Assembly: GCF_015687175.1 (NCBI RefSeq)
Contig: NZ_JADPQG010000002.1
Location: 558,001-622,000, forward strand
Source: Reinekea sp. G2M2-21
GTDB taxonomy: Bacteria; Pseudomonadota; Gammaproteobacteria; Pseudomonadales; Natronospirillaceae
Direction: 5' to 3'
DNA length: 64,000 nt
Positions within the stretch are counted from its first letter, which is position 1, and the number at the start of each line of letters is the position of its first letter. Below are positions 56,183-64,000 of this stretch, in pieces. The translations under genes were made by a program, and so were the position numbers. The notes under the pieces were generated by a model. That model made no database searches. It saw only the letters and a list, made by a program, of their open reading frames with translations, and was not told the DNA's origin.

Positions 56183-56749
56183 CTACAGCAATGCTTTAAC
56201 GGCGTTGGCCAATTCAGAAACATGGGTGTCTTCGGCGCCCATGGTTTTTAATGCGTCATCCAGGTTCAAGAGATAGTCGCTGTTGCGTCCACTGGGGCCT
56301 TCGCTGGTCGCAATTTGTCGCGCCATAACCTCAATGGGCGCAGGTCCCAGAAACGCCGCGTTATCGGGTCCGGCCACGTAAACTAACGCTTCGGCTGGTG
56401 CATGGTCTGGTGCGTCGGTGAAGGTAAGCGGCGCAAAAAAGCGCAGGTAACCGTTCTTTTCCCGATGATCGAGATGAGCAAAGGTATCTGGTGTGACGCG
56501 ATACGCCATGCCCTGACATTGGCAACCGGCCTGTTCAATCAGGGTTACCACACGACCGGGCTGGTCCGGTGTGCCGCGGTGGTCATGCGATCCTTGCCAG
56601 AACCGACGCGCCCAACCCATGATGCTGGCCGGCCTTCGCTCCAGAAACGGGAAATCCACTTTGAAGATCAACGAGCCATAGCCGAACAGCCAGACATCGT
56701 CGAGGTGATCCAACGATTGTTGTTGATTTCGTTTAACGGTGTTTATCAT
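56183..56749 (-). CDS. chaC: ChaC-type gamma-glutamylcyclotransferase (glutathione-specific)
   Basis: This 188-residue protein has the fold signature VWLFGYGSLIFK near the N-terminus, ASIMGWARRFWQGSHDHRGT as in ChaC proteins, and DHREKNGY containing the expected catalytic Glu. ChaC enzymes cleave glutathione to 5-oxoproline and Cys-Gly in the cytoplasm. A GGAG lies 6-7 bp before the ATG. It converges on glpD with 17 bp between stops, and no partner gene is seen. Confidence 0.9.
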   Translation of the reverse strand: MINTVKRNQQQSLDHLDDVWLFGYGSLIFKVDFPFLERRPASIMGWARRFWQGSHDHRGTPDQPGRVVTLIEQAGCQCQGMAYRVTPDTFAHLDHREKNGYLRFFAPLTFTDAPDHAPAEALVYVAGPDNAAFLGPAPIEVMARQIATSEGPSGRNSDYLLNLDDALKTMGAEDTHVSELANAVKALL

Positions 56750-56871
56750 GGTGGCTCCACTGATGTTGCGCCCGCATGGTAACGTGAATGAAGGGTGGCG
56801 GCTAATATCGAGCGCTTGGTTTTGCGGTGTGGATTGTGTTTCACTGTTCGAAAGTGCTTAGAGGACGCAGG

Positions 56872-57618
56872 ATGAATTTTTTTGACTTCGAAACCGCGGC
56901 ACAACGTTACGCCCAGGCGCGACCTTACTTCCAGCCGGATGTCATCGAAATGATCCGAAGCCGATTGCCGTTTCCAGCGAAAGTCGACGCCGCGTTGGAT
57001 GTTGCCTGTGGCACCGGCCATTCAACGATGGCCTTGTTGGGCATTGCGAATACGATTGTCGGCACCGATTTATCTAATGCAATGATTGCGCAAGCTACGC
57101 GCCATCCCGCCATTTCTTTTCAGCAAGCCCCGGCAGAACGTTTGCCCTTTCCAGATGCGAGTTTTGATCTGATTACCGTTTGTATGGCCTACCATTGGTT
57201 TGATCAGCCACGCTTTTTAGCTGAGGCTAAACGCTTGTTAACGCCTAATGGCGCGCTGGTGGTTTATAACAGTTATTTTCCTGGCGTCATGGCAGGGAAT
57301 GACCGATATCAGCAGGCGCACGCGAACTACACCAGTCAATTTCCAACGCCTGCGCGCAGCAATAAACACCCCACTCAAGCTGACGCCGGCAATGTCGGTT
57401 TGGCAGGCACAACAGAGCCTTTTGAGTTTTGGGTGGAATGGAATGTGGCGCAATTGGTGGATTACCTGTGTTCGCAATCAAACGTGATCGGTCAGGTTGA
57501 ATGTGGCCACCGAGATCTCGGCAGCATCAAGACGGAATTGCGGGCGCAGTTTGGTGATTGTTTTAATCAACCACTGGAACGGTTTCTGTTTCGCGGTGAC
57601 GTATCGATATGGCAATAA
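56872..57618 (+). CDS. Class I SAM-dependent methyltransferase (Methyltransf_11 type)
   Basis: This 248-residue soluble protein has motif I ALDVACGTGHSTMALLG, motif II VGTDLSNAM and the post-motif LPFPDASFDLITVCMAYHWF. These are typical of UbiE/Methyltransf_11 enzymes. The substrate is not predictable. ATG 56872 follows GAGGAC; the GTG at 56827 has no Shine-Dalgarno. It is divergent from chaC, with about 120 bp between the starts. Confidence 0.88.
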   Translation: MNFFDFETAAQRYAQARPYFQPDVIEMIRSRLPFPAKVDAALDVACGTGHSTMALLGIANTIVGTDLSNAMIAQATRHPAISFQQAPAERLPFPDASFDLITVCMAYHWFDQPRFLAEAKRLLTPNGALVVYNSYFPGVMAGNDRYQQAHANYTSQFPTPARSNKHPTQADAGNVGLAGTTEPFEFWVEWNVAQLVDYLCSQSNVIGQVECGHRDLGSIKTELRAQFGDCFNQPLERFLFRGDVSIWQ

Positions 57619-57982
57619 TCGATTTATCGGTTCTAGGGCAACTCTGAATAATTCAAATCACCTCAGTCCTATCTGATCGAAGGATGAGCGAGGCGTGTGT
57701 TGCAGGAAATGGCGAGTCCTTTTCAAAACACACAACAAAGCTCAGTCGTCGATCTGAAGAACCCTGAGGGCGGGCTTCAATGGCCAATTTCGTTGTAAAG
57801 TCCTTTGCCAAGATAGTGAATATTGCCTGCAGAACTTGCCTCGAACTTTGCGCATTTCTTCACCCGATGAGGTAGATAGCAATTATTCAGAGTTGCTCTG
57901 GAACTAAGTTGCGGATGTTAATTATGTCGACGCTCTGAAAAGCGTCGACATATATCTGTGCAACAAGTGGCGATCGAGGATA
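57619..57982. other. Gene-free 364 bp occupied mainly by a MITE-like element
   Basis: The element at 57635-57899 fills most of it. A GTCGACG/CGTCGAC inverted repeat at about 57927-57951 could form a hairpin near the end of the beta-barrel gene on the minus strand. Confidence 0.6.
57635..57899. mobile_element. MITE-like element with 19-bp terminal inverted repeats
   Basis: The left end AGGGCAACTCTGAATAATT and the right end (read on the other strand as AGAGCAACTCTGAATAATT) match at 18 of 19 bases. The 265-bp element has no coding capacity. Its ends and the TCAAATCACCTCAGTC core also occur at 28360-28442. An internal repeat of the CTCAGTC..ATCTGA motif suggests a composite or partly duplicated unit. 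The transposase family is uncertain; the terminal sequence is reminiscent of IS5-type ends. Confidence 0.75.
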
Positions 57983-58606
57983 TTAAAACTTGTACCCCAG
58001 GCTGAAATGAATGGGAAAGGCTTCTGCTGTTGCGCCATAAGGGCTTGCAAAAATATAGTTGCCGTCACTATTTTGGAGAATGTCGAAACTTTCAAAATCT
58101 GAATAGGAATCTCGTAATTCCATCGAGATTTCTGCCGAGACGTTCTTGAATCTCAAACCGAGTCCTACTGGAATCGTTGGCGAACCCAGCTTTGCATTGT
58201 CGTTGAATTCCCAGTAATACCGCACCCCAGTATAGATATAGATCCCGTCTTTGTTCAAATTATACCCGGTCAGCAAATCGATACTGGTACCTAGTATTGC
58301 GTTGCTTATTGAACAGGATGCGCCGTAATCATTATCCTGCATTTCGCAACTGCTGATGATATAAGCTGAAGTTCCGATGGAAGTGAACGGGCTGTAAATA
58401 TAATGAGCTGTAATGCCGTAACCCTTTAAAGAAAATTGAAGGGAATCCTGAGACGTTGCGAGCCCGTCGTTCTTTACCAGCTCTGCAAAACCATCATAGG
58501 TTGATTGTCGAATGTTTACCTGAAAATCTGCGCCCTTTACGCTGAAGTCTGCGAAAGACGCAGACGCGGCGAATGCTGCGCTCAGGCAGAAAATGCTTTT
58601 AATCAT
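57983..58606 (-). CDS. Small outer-membrane beta-barrel-like protein, copy A
   Basis: This 207-residue precursor has a signal peptide (IKSIFCLSAAFAASASFA). The body alternates short amphipathic strands (YGITAHYIYSP, GIYIYTGVRYYWEF, IPVGLGLRFK, AEISMELRDS) and ends FPIHFSLGYKF, with the terminal Phe typical of outer-membrane barrels. ATG 58606 has AAGGA upstream. It starts 16 bp after the related gene at 58623, in the same operon. Two cysteines (SSCEMQ, ASCSIS) may pair in a loop. Function unknown. Confidence 0.75.
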   Translation of the reverse strand: MIKSIFCLSAAFAASASFADFSVKGADFQVNIRQSTYDGFAELVKNDGLATSQDSLQFSLKGYGITAHYIYSPFTSIGTSAYIISSCEMQDNDYGASCSISNAILGTSIDLLTGYNLNKDGIYIYTGVRYYWEFNDNAKLGSPTIPVGLGLRFKNVSAEISMELRDSYSDFESFDILQNSDGNYIFASPYGATAEAFPIHFSLGYKF

Positions 58607-58622
58607 CAAAATTTCCTTATTT

Positions 58623-59249
58623 TCAGAACTGGTATTTCACGGATATCGAAGAAGAGAAGTCTTCTAAGTCCAACGACGTTTGTATTTGAGGTAGAACGCT
58701 AAGAGCTGAGTTAACGCCAATCTGCCAGGTCGCAATAAAAACAACATCCTGGGCATAGGCATTTATTGAACTAATTCGGTAGGCAATAGTCGCATTGGTG
58801 GCATTGCGATCACTAATGACTGAATACAAAGACATTCCTATGAGGCCGGACTGATCAAAGTAACTGCTGTTGGAAGTATGTTCGATTCTTTCCCATTCCA
58901 GTGACAGCGTTGCTAATGTTGAGATCGTGTTGGCACCTGCGGTTAGCAGGTCATACTTTAAAGTGCTATCAGCAATGTGGGTTATCGAATCGCCGTAATC
59001 CCTAAGCCCAAATCGGTAGCCGGTGTTTAGATATTTGTAATCTAAGGACAGACTTAAGGGCTCAAGTACAACGTTCCGAAATTGTACTCTTGTACTAAGT
59101 CCCCTGGGATAGTATTTGAAGTCTTCGCTTCCTTTGTATCCTTTGATGTAATAACCCACACTCATTGAATCCAAAGAGGTGGCCTGACTGAACGCACTGG
59201 TTCCCAACAGGAACGTCGTTGCCAAGATTGATGTCGTTATTTTTTTCAC
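58623..59249 (-). CDS. Small outer-membrane beta-barrel-like protein, copy B
   Basis: This 208-residue precursor has signal MKKITTSILATTFLLGTSAFSQA and GTG start 59249, about 11 bp after AAGGA. Strand-like segments (LSLSLDYKYLNTGYRFGL, ATLSLEWERIEH) and the C-terminus SISVKYQF again fit an outer-membrane barrel. It is about as long as the next gene and has the same layout, with little visible identity; they may be ancient duplicates or subunits of one system. Confidence 0.75.
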   Translation of the reverse strand: MKKITTSILATTFLLGTSAFSQATSLDSMSVGYYIKGYKGSEDFKYYPRGLSTRVQFRNVVLEPLSLSLDYKYLNTGYRFGLRDYGDSITHIADSTLKYDLLTAGANTISTLATLSLEWERIEHTSNSSYFDQSGLIGMSLYSVISDRNATNATIAYRISSINAYAQDVVFIATWQIGVNSALSVLPQIQTSLDLEDFSSSISVKYQF

Positions 59250-59354
59250 GTTTAAAAAGATCCTTTTTAATTTGCAGGCAAGCCGTCTAGTATACAGGAA
59301 TGAATTACCTGGCGGATACTCAAACTATCCATGCCACCTAAAAAGGAATCTAAT

Positions 59355-59741
59355 ATGTTCAGTCGTTTGCTTGAGTTGTTGGAACTGAAAGAAGTCGTCG
59401 ATCAGGCCAAATCGGAAGCCATTATTTCCTTAACCACATTGCTGTATCAGGCCGATGGCAAAGTGAAAATGGAAGAGCAGGATCTGTTCCAGCGTTTGAT
59501 TGATGAGTTGCCATGGGACAACCATTACATTTCCAAAGAAGCATATCACCGGGAAATGGTGGCAAAGAGTTTACGAGCGTTGAAAGAGAATCATCTGGCG
59601 GAATATATGGAAGGGATTGTCCCGGCGTTGAAATCTGACCCGCATGTTCTGGCGATGTTACGTGAGCTGGCGATCAGCGACGGTAACCTGGACCCGCGTG
59701 AGGCAGAAATTTTGACCGTCGTCTCCAACCTTATGGTCTAG
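59355..59741 (+). CDS. TerB-like tellurite-resistance-family protein
   Basis: This 128-residue helical protein has the TerB-fold pattern: AIISLTTLLYQADGKVKMEEQ (an acidic AxGKVxxxE turn) and later LRELAISDGNLDPREAEIL, the two acidic repeats that bind metal in TerB relatives. ATG 59355 follows AAAAAGGAA. The family is associated with stress responses rather than tellurite alone. It is far from the telA locus in this window, and no terC or terD genes are present. Confidence 0.85.
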   Translation: MFSRLLELLELKEVVDQAKSEAIISLTTLLYQADGKVKMEEQDLFQRLIDELPWDNHYISKEAYHREMVAKSLRALKENHLAEYMEGIVPALKSDPHVLAMLRELAISDGNLDPREAEILTVVSNLMV

Positions 59742-60056
59742 TGGGCCATGCGGAAAATAAGGTGGCAAATCGCTTCGCCATCTTACCGACGCCTGCGTTG
59801 GAAAAGTTTGACAGAGCACCACCATGCTTTCACTTTTCCGCCTTGCCTTCGGGCGCGACATTCAAGCTCTCTAGCGTTGTTCTGTCTCTTGTCAATGGAA
59901 CAACCATTAACTGCGAGACACGCCTAGCTTTAAAGATTGAATGACACGCTGAATTCATGCGAATTTCCGACTCAGGACACTAGCGGCGAAATTTCACTCT
60001 ATCGCTTAAAATAACTGTCTATTCCAGAGCTGGTATGACATTAAGAAAAATGGAAT
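59742..60056. other. Gene-free 315 bp with a partial copy of the 20.85-kb element
   Basis: Bases 59848-59981 repeat the right half of the MITE-like element at 20990-21116, annotated separately. A short frame (59741-59944) runs through it and is not credible as a gene. Confidence 0.6.
59848..59981 (+). repeat. Partial copy of the inverted-repeat element at 20853-21116
   Basis: About 130 bp align with only scattered differences, including CATTCAAGCTCTCTAGCGTT, AACTGCGAGACACGCCTAGC (one difference) and the terminal GACTCAGGACACTAGC. The left terminal repeat is absent, so this copy is truncated or internally rearranged. Confidence 0.8.
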
Positions 60057-60623
60057 TTAATACCAGAACTTAACCGCGAACCCGTAGAAGTTATAGCCAT
60101 TGTTTGGTTTTACGATATCGCCATTACTGACGTGTTGAAATCGCAACCCAGCCTGGATACTTCTCACCCGAACACCAACACCCAGAATTTCACTAAATTG
60201 CCAATGAGTCGACAATTGTCTGCCTTGGTTTTCGGTGCGGGTCAGGTAGTGAGCGCCGAGCCCGGTTTCGATCAATGGCGCCCATTGACCGAGGGGCAAT
60301 TGCCATTCCAAAACGGGCGTCAGTCCGAACGATACATCCTGCGGGCTGGGCTGCGTTTGGCCGAATGCAAATTCATAGTGCCCTTGCAGTGTCACCGGTC
60401 CCCATTGCCCAATGGGTTCTGCGATTCGCCAAAGCCATAACATGCGGGTTCGATCAAAGTCTTCGTCAACACCAAAGTCAAGCCCGAAGCCGTCTAGTTT
60501 CATGGGGTTCCACACCAGCAAGCTACCTACTGAAAAGGCAATGGCCGATTCTCGATTGAACGCGAATACGGGTTGGATAAGGCTGGCAGTTAACAAGAAC
60601 AGTATGAACGGTTTATGTTGCAT
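60057..60623 (-). CDS. PagL-like lipid A 3-O-deacylase family protein
   Basis: This 188-residue precursor has signal HKPFILFLLTASLIQPVFA and an eight-strand-barrel layout ending in FAVKFWY. LRFQHVSNGDIVKPNNGYNF carries the His-x-Ser-Asn motif of PagL, whose His and Ser are catalytic. I could not identify the catalytic Glu with certainty: the position 12 residues after the Ser reads Asn. PagL removes the 3-O acyl chain of lipid A in the outer membrane. It is divergent from selO, with no partner gene. Confidence 0.75.
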   Translation of the reverse strand: MQHKPFILFLLTASLIQPVFAFNRESAIAFSVGSLLVWNPMKLDGFGLDFGVDEDFDRTRMLWLWRIAEPIGQWGPVTLQGHYEFAFGQTQPSPQDVSFGLTPVLEWQLPLGQWAPLIETGLGAHYLTRTENQGRQLSTHWQFSEILGVGVRVRSIQAGLRFQHVSNGDIVKPNNGYNFYGFAVKFWY

Positions 60624-60760
60624 GAATTTTCATCGCAGGGCTGAGCATATGAGTATAGCGATCGCATTCGCAGGTGCGAAGGGTTTGACAGCGAACCGGG
60701 CTGAGCTTTTCGGGTGATGACTGCGTATACTCATGGTTAAATCGTTATCGAGAGTGATTC

Positions 60761-62182
60761 GTGTTTACGACGCGTTATGTAAAAGAACTGCCGGGTCTGT
60801 ACAGCAAAGTCATGCCGACGCCACTGGCCGATACCTATTGGGTGGGCTGGAATAATCGTTTAGCTGAGCAACTGGGCTTGCCGGTAGAGCCGGACGATGC
60901 GCTGAAATCGGTGTTGTCTGGCGCTGGGTTATTCCAAGGCCATGAACCGATTGCGCAAAAATACGCCGGTCATCAGTTTGGTGGCTGGAACCCTGGCCTT
61001 GGCGACGGGCGCGGGCTGCTGCTGGGTGAATGGACCGACTCGCAGCGACAGGTGTGGGAGATGCATTTGAAAGGCGCTGGAAAAACGCCTTACAGTCGCT
61101 TTGGCGACGGTCGGGCCGTGTTGCGCAGTTCGATACGGGAGTTTCTCGGTTCAGAAGCAATGCACGCGTTGGGTGTAGCAACGACGCGGGCGCTTGCTTT
61201 GGTCGGCAGCAGCGAGCGGGTTTATCGGGAGACGGTAGAACCAGGGGCCACACTGTTGCGCCTGACCCACAGCCATGTGCGCTTCGGTCACTTTGAGTGG
61301 CTGGCGTTTTCCAATCAGCCGGACCAGTTACAGGTTTTGGTCGACTATGTCATCCGTCATCATTATCCGCAGTGTGCGGACGCCGACGATCCGGTTGTTG
61401 CGTTGCTGGAGCAGGTCGTGGCGAACACCGCCACCCTGATTGCTGGCTGGCAGGCCTATGGGTTTATCCATGGGGTGATGAACACCGACAACATGAGCAT
61501 CTTGGGTGAAACCTTCGACTATGGTCCTTATGCCTTTATGGACGCCACGAAAATGAACGCTGTGTTCAATCACACGGACGAAACAGGTCGCTATGCGTTC
61601 AACCAACAGCCGGCTGTCGGGCTGTGGAACTTGCAGCGGTTGGCGCAAGCTCTTTCGGTACTGACCGATCCCCACGCCTTGGCAGCACCCTTGCGGGAGT
61701 ACGCTGATATACAACGCGACGCCTACCATGGATTGCTGAATCGACGTTTAGGAGGCTCCAACGAGGCTCCATTGGACGGCGTACTGTTGGATGAATGGAT
61801 TTCCCTGTTGGCGGCGGAACAGAAAGATTTTCATTTGTTTTTCCGAGCGTTGGCGGACAGGCCATTGTCGGAATGGGTAGCCTTGGGCGATGAGTTTGTT
61901 GATCGGGCGCGCTTCCTGACCTGGTGTGAGGCTGTTAGCTCGCGAGTGATTCAGGACGACACTGCGCGCCAACACCAAATGCAACAGACAAACCCGGTCA
62001 CTGTTGCGCGCACACATCACCTGCAAGCGGTAATCGAAGCTGCTCACCAAGGTGATTTTAAGCCGTTTGAATCGTTGTTCGCCGCGCTTCAGTCTCCCTT
62101 TGAGGTTCGTCCTGAGTGGGCAACCTGGGCGCAGCCACCGGATGATCCTCACGCGCACGTTGAACTAAGCTGCAGCAGTTAA
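60761..62182 (+). CDS. selO: SelO/YdiU protein adenylyltransferase
   Basis: This 473-residue protein opens with LPGLYSKVMPTPLADTYWV and carries the SelO hallmarks KYAGHQFGGWNPGLGDGR, HLKGAGKTPYSRFGDGRAVL and GFIHGVMNTDNMSI (pseudokinase catalytic loop with inverted nucleotide). SelO transfers AMP to Ser/Thr/Tyr of target proteins and is linked to redox stress. It ends in CSS, with cysteine at the position that is selenocysteine in eukaryotic homologues. The GTG at 60761 fits the family N-terminus; the Shine-Dalgarno is weak. The stop overlaps the convergent small gene by 4 bp. Confidence 0.95.
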   Translation: MFTTRYVKELPGLYSKVMPTPLADTYWVGWNNRLAEQLGLPVEPDDALKSVLSGAGLFQGHEPIAQKYAGHQFGGWNPGLGDGRGLLLGEWTDSQRQVWEMHLKGAGKTPYSRFGDGRAVLRSSIREFLGSEAMHALGVATTRALALVGSSERVYRETVEPGATLLRLTHSHVRFGHFEWLAFSNQPDQLQVLVDYVIRHHYPQCADADDPVVALLEQVVANTATLIAGWQAYGFIHGVMNTDNMSILGETFDYGPYAFMDATKMNAVFNHTDETGRYAFNQQPAVGLWNLQRLAQALSVLTDPHALAAPLREYADIQRDAYHGLLNRRLGGSNEAPLDGVLLDEWISLLAAEQKDFHLFFRALADRPLSEWVALGDEFVDRARFLTWCEAVSSRVIQDDTARQHQMQQTNPVTVARTHHLQAVIEAAHQGDFKPFESLFAALQSPFEVRPEWATWAQPPDDPHAHVELSCSS

Positions 62183-62460
62183 CCTGCCCGGAGCCATTCG
62201 ACCGTCCCGTTTATCAGCGATGTTAAGGCCGGTGCATCCAATCGCAGCATCACCACATAGGAGGGCTGGATGCCGATAGTCTGCGGGTCAAAGGCGGCAT
62301 CACTGACCACATAGGTGTGGTGCCCGATTTCCACAGTGCTCAATTGTTGTACCCGATTCAGAAAAGAAACCAGTTCTTCACAACTGACCTGACAACCTAA
62401 CTGGTCAAAGATGGAAAGCACATTTGCTTTCAGCGATATTAATAAGCCAGGTGGCAACAT
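62179..62460 (-). CDS. Small conserved-looking soluble protein, unrecognised
   Basis: This 93-residue protein has a GAGG Shine-Dalgarno 7 bp before ATG 62460. Two cysteines (GCQVSCEEL) and an otherwise balanced composition (STVEIGHHTYVVSDAAFDP) look like a real folded protein. There is no signal peptide. It overlaps the end of selO by 4 bp on the opposite strand and lies downstream of ndh on the same strand, with 163 bp between. I cannot name it. Confidence 0.65.
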   Translation of the reverse strand: MLPPGLLISLKANVLSIFDQLGCQVSCEELVSFLNRVQQLSTVEIGHHTYVVSDAAFDPQTIGIQPSYVVMLRLDAPALTSLINGTVEWLRAG

Positions 62461-62623
62461 ACAGGAACCTCACGCACAACAATGTCTGAGCCGGAAAGTC
62501 CGCTCAACTTACGGTGGGTGGATGACAGCCTGATGAACGGCACCAAAAAATCTGATCAGCTCTTTAGGGAGGATAAGGCCCCGCTCCAGGAGCAAGGCCG
62601 ATAAAGTGATACCTGAGGTGTGA

Positions 62624-63922
62624 TTAATGCAGTTTTAATCGCGGCCGGATGACTTTGTTGATGCTATCTGACAACATGCGTAGCCCGGTTTTAAACCAGC
62701 CGTGCAGCGCCAGCTGATGCATTCGGTACAACGACACATACATGAAGCGGGCAATACGGCCTTCGATAATCATGCTCCCCCGGGTCAGGTTACCCATCAA
62801 ACTGCCGACGGTTGAGTACCGGCTTAGGTTCACCAGCGAGCCGTAATCGACGTATTGATAGTCGGTTAAATCCGTTCGCCCGGCCATCTGCTTGCAGATG
62901 TTTTTATAGGCATGTGTGGCCATCTGGTGCGCCGATTGCGCGCGTGGCGGAACCTGCTTGCCATCGGGCATCTGACAGGCACAGCAATCACCGATGGCAT
63001 AGATCGTATCGTCGACCGTTGTCTGCAACGTGCCTTTGACTTGCCACTGATTAATACGGTTGGTTTCCAGATCTGCCATGCCTTTGAAGCTGTCAGGCAC
63101 CTTGATTCCGGCCGCCCAGACTAAAATGTCGGCTTCGATCACTTCGCCTTCTTTGGTAATGAACTGGTTTGGTTTGGATTCTGCCACCAACGTGTTGGTG
63201 CGGACTTGAACACCCAGTTCGACAAGCTCTTTATGCGCTGAACCGGAAATCCGTTCTGGCAAGGCCGGTAGAATGCGTGGGCCGGCCTCGATCAAGCTGA
63301 TCTTCAACTGCTCGGATTTCAATTCACTCAGGCCATAGGCTTTCATAGTATTAAAGGTATTGTGCAATTCTGCGGACAGTTCCACGCCAGTGGCACCACC
63401 ACCGACAATGGCAATGCTGTATCCGGCGTCGGCGTTGGTCAGCGCGCTGCGGTTTAACTTCAACAGACCATTCAGCAGTCGTCGGTGGAATTTTTCGGCT
63501 TGCTTCGGGGCATCCAGGAATATGGCATTTTCGCGTACACCTTTGGTTCCGAAGTCATTGGTGACGCTGCCGAGGGCCAGCACCAGAATATCGTAGGGCA
63601 AATGTCGTTCCGGCAGGACTTCTTTGCCGTCTTCGTCGGCCAACGGCGCCAGTGTGATTTCTTTTTTCTCACGGTCGACATTGCTTAATGTGCCGAGTTT
63701 GAATTTGAAATGGTGATTATAGGCGTGCGCTCGATAACTGAGTGAATCGACGCCCATGTCCAGGCTACCGCTGGCAACTTCGTGTAACAGTGGTTTCCAG
63801 AGGTGCGTATTGTTGCGGTCAATCAGGGTGATATTGGCCTTTTTGCGCTTGCCGAATTTGTGCCCCAGTCGGGTCGCCAACTCCGCACCGCCGGCGCCAC
63901 CGCCTACAATGACTATATCCAT
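62624..63922 (-). CDS. ndh: Type II NADH:quinone dehydrogenase (NDH-2)
   Basis: This 432-residue flavoprotein oxidises NADH and reduces quinone without proton pumping. The FAD site [19 protein letters not shown] is at the N-terminus, the NADH site [17 protein letters not shown] at the middle, and [14 protein letters not shown] plus [13 protein letters not shown] near the C-terminus are typical of NDH-2. The C-terminal amphipathic helices ([20 protein letters not shown]) should bind the inner membrane. ATG 63922 has a GGAG Shine-Dalgarno; the ATG at 63934 is less likely. No operon partner is visible to the window edge. Confidence 0.95.
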   Translation of the reverse strand: MDIVIVGGGAGGAELATRLGHKFGKRKKANITLIDRNNTHLWKPLLHEVASGSLDMGVDSLSYRAHAYNHHFKFKLGTLSNVDREKKEITLAPLADEDGKEVLPERHLPYDILVLALGSVTNDFGTKGVRENAIFLDAPKQAEKFHRRLLNGLLKLNRSALTNADAGYSIAIVGGGATGVELSAELHNTFNTMKAYGLSELKSEQLKISLIEAGPRILPALPERISGSAHKELVELGVQVRTNTLVAESKPNQFITKEGEVIEADILVWAAGIKVPDSFKGMADLETNRINQWQVKGTLQTTVDDTIYAIGDCCACQMPDGKQVPPRAQSAHQMATHAYKNICKQMAGRTDLTDYQYVDYGSLVNLSRYSTVGSLMGNLTRGSMIIEGRIARFMYVSLYRMHQLALHGWFKTGLRMLSDSINKVIRPRLKLH

Positions 63923-64000
63923 GAAAAGCTCCAAAAGCAGGTTAAGAAAGGTAAGTGAGACGCATTATAAGTCAAAATGTCGAATATAAATCTCATCAAT

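Noticed and set aside
59741-59944. Short frame after the terB-like gene
   Set aside because: It starts at the stop of the previous gene without a Shine-Dalgarno and runs through the dispersed repeat, so the similar peptide at about 21 kb reflects the element, not a protein family.
60761-62182. Selenocysteine in SelO
   Set aside because: The C-terminal residue at the relevant position is encoded as cysteine (CSS end) and no in-frame TGA lies there.

Overview
The window looks like a chromosomal stretch of a free-living, probably marine, aerobic gammaproteobacterium, perhaps of the Oceanospirillales type. The grounds are the housekeeping genes (Rep helicase, NDH-2, GlpD, CvfB-type S1 protein, SelO), the large cell-surface proteins and the environment-sensing genes. 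The genus is a guess. There are no tRNA, rRNA or CRISPR loci, and no complete transposase gene was seen.

Layout. (1) 1-13963: the 3' part of a giant RTX/Ig-like surface protein. The reading frame is open to the window edge, so the N-terminus is missing. It ends in four 516-bp tandem repeats. (2) 14-21 kb: a methyltransferase, an orphan PotD-type binding protein, a small membrane protein, then a TelA gene divergent from a three-gene operon (membrane-anchored coiled-coil protein, binding-protein/VWA lipoprotein, small membrane protein). A 1-kb gene-free stretch with a MITE-like element follows. (3) 21.7-35 kb: rep; a lipoprotein with two CxxCH haem sites paired with a Tat-type DUF1501 protein; a large hybrid histidine kinase convergent with a GGDEF response regulator; and a CvfB-like protein. 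(4) 35-53.4 kb: an accessory island that looks more AT-rich. It starts with a 2263-residue secreted SpvB/FG-GAP/RHS protein preceded by a structured leader. Then come nine intact and three decayed members of one family of small secreted two-cysteine proteins, mixed with a secreted phospholipase A2-PKD protein, an unknown secreted protein, a zinc metalloprotease next to a possible separate prodomain, a lipoprotein and a PEP-CTERM protein. (5) 53.5-64 kb: a secreted unknown, glpD with a GlpR-like palindrome, a ChaC-type glutathione-degrading enzyme, a methyltransferase, a pair of small beta-barrel-like proteins, a TerB-like protein, a PagL-like protein, selO and ndh.

The most unusual part is the island at 35-52 kb. 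Every intact protein in it but one membrane-anchored protein and one lipoprotein has a classical signal peptide. The combination (RHS carrier with a variable C-terminus, secreted lipase, secreted protease, many diverged copies of a small secreted domain) resembles a secreted toxin or effector arsenal. The small proteins recall, from memory only, the B subunits of SubB/PltB-type AB5 toxins. That link is a hypothesis that needs a structure prediction.

Two families of short inverted-repeat elements are scattered through the window: 20.85 and 59.85 kb, and 28.36 and 57.64 kb. They suggest non-autonomous transposable elements mobilised from elsewhere in the genome.
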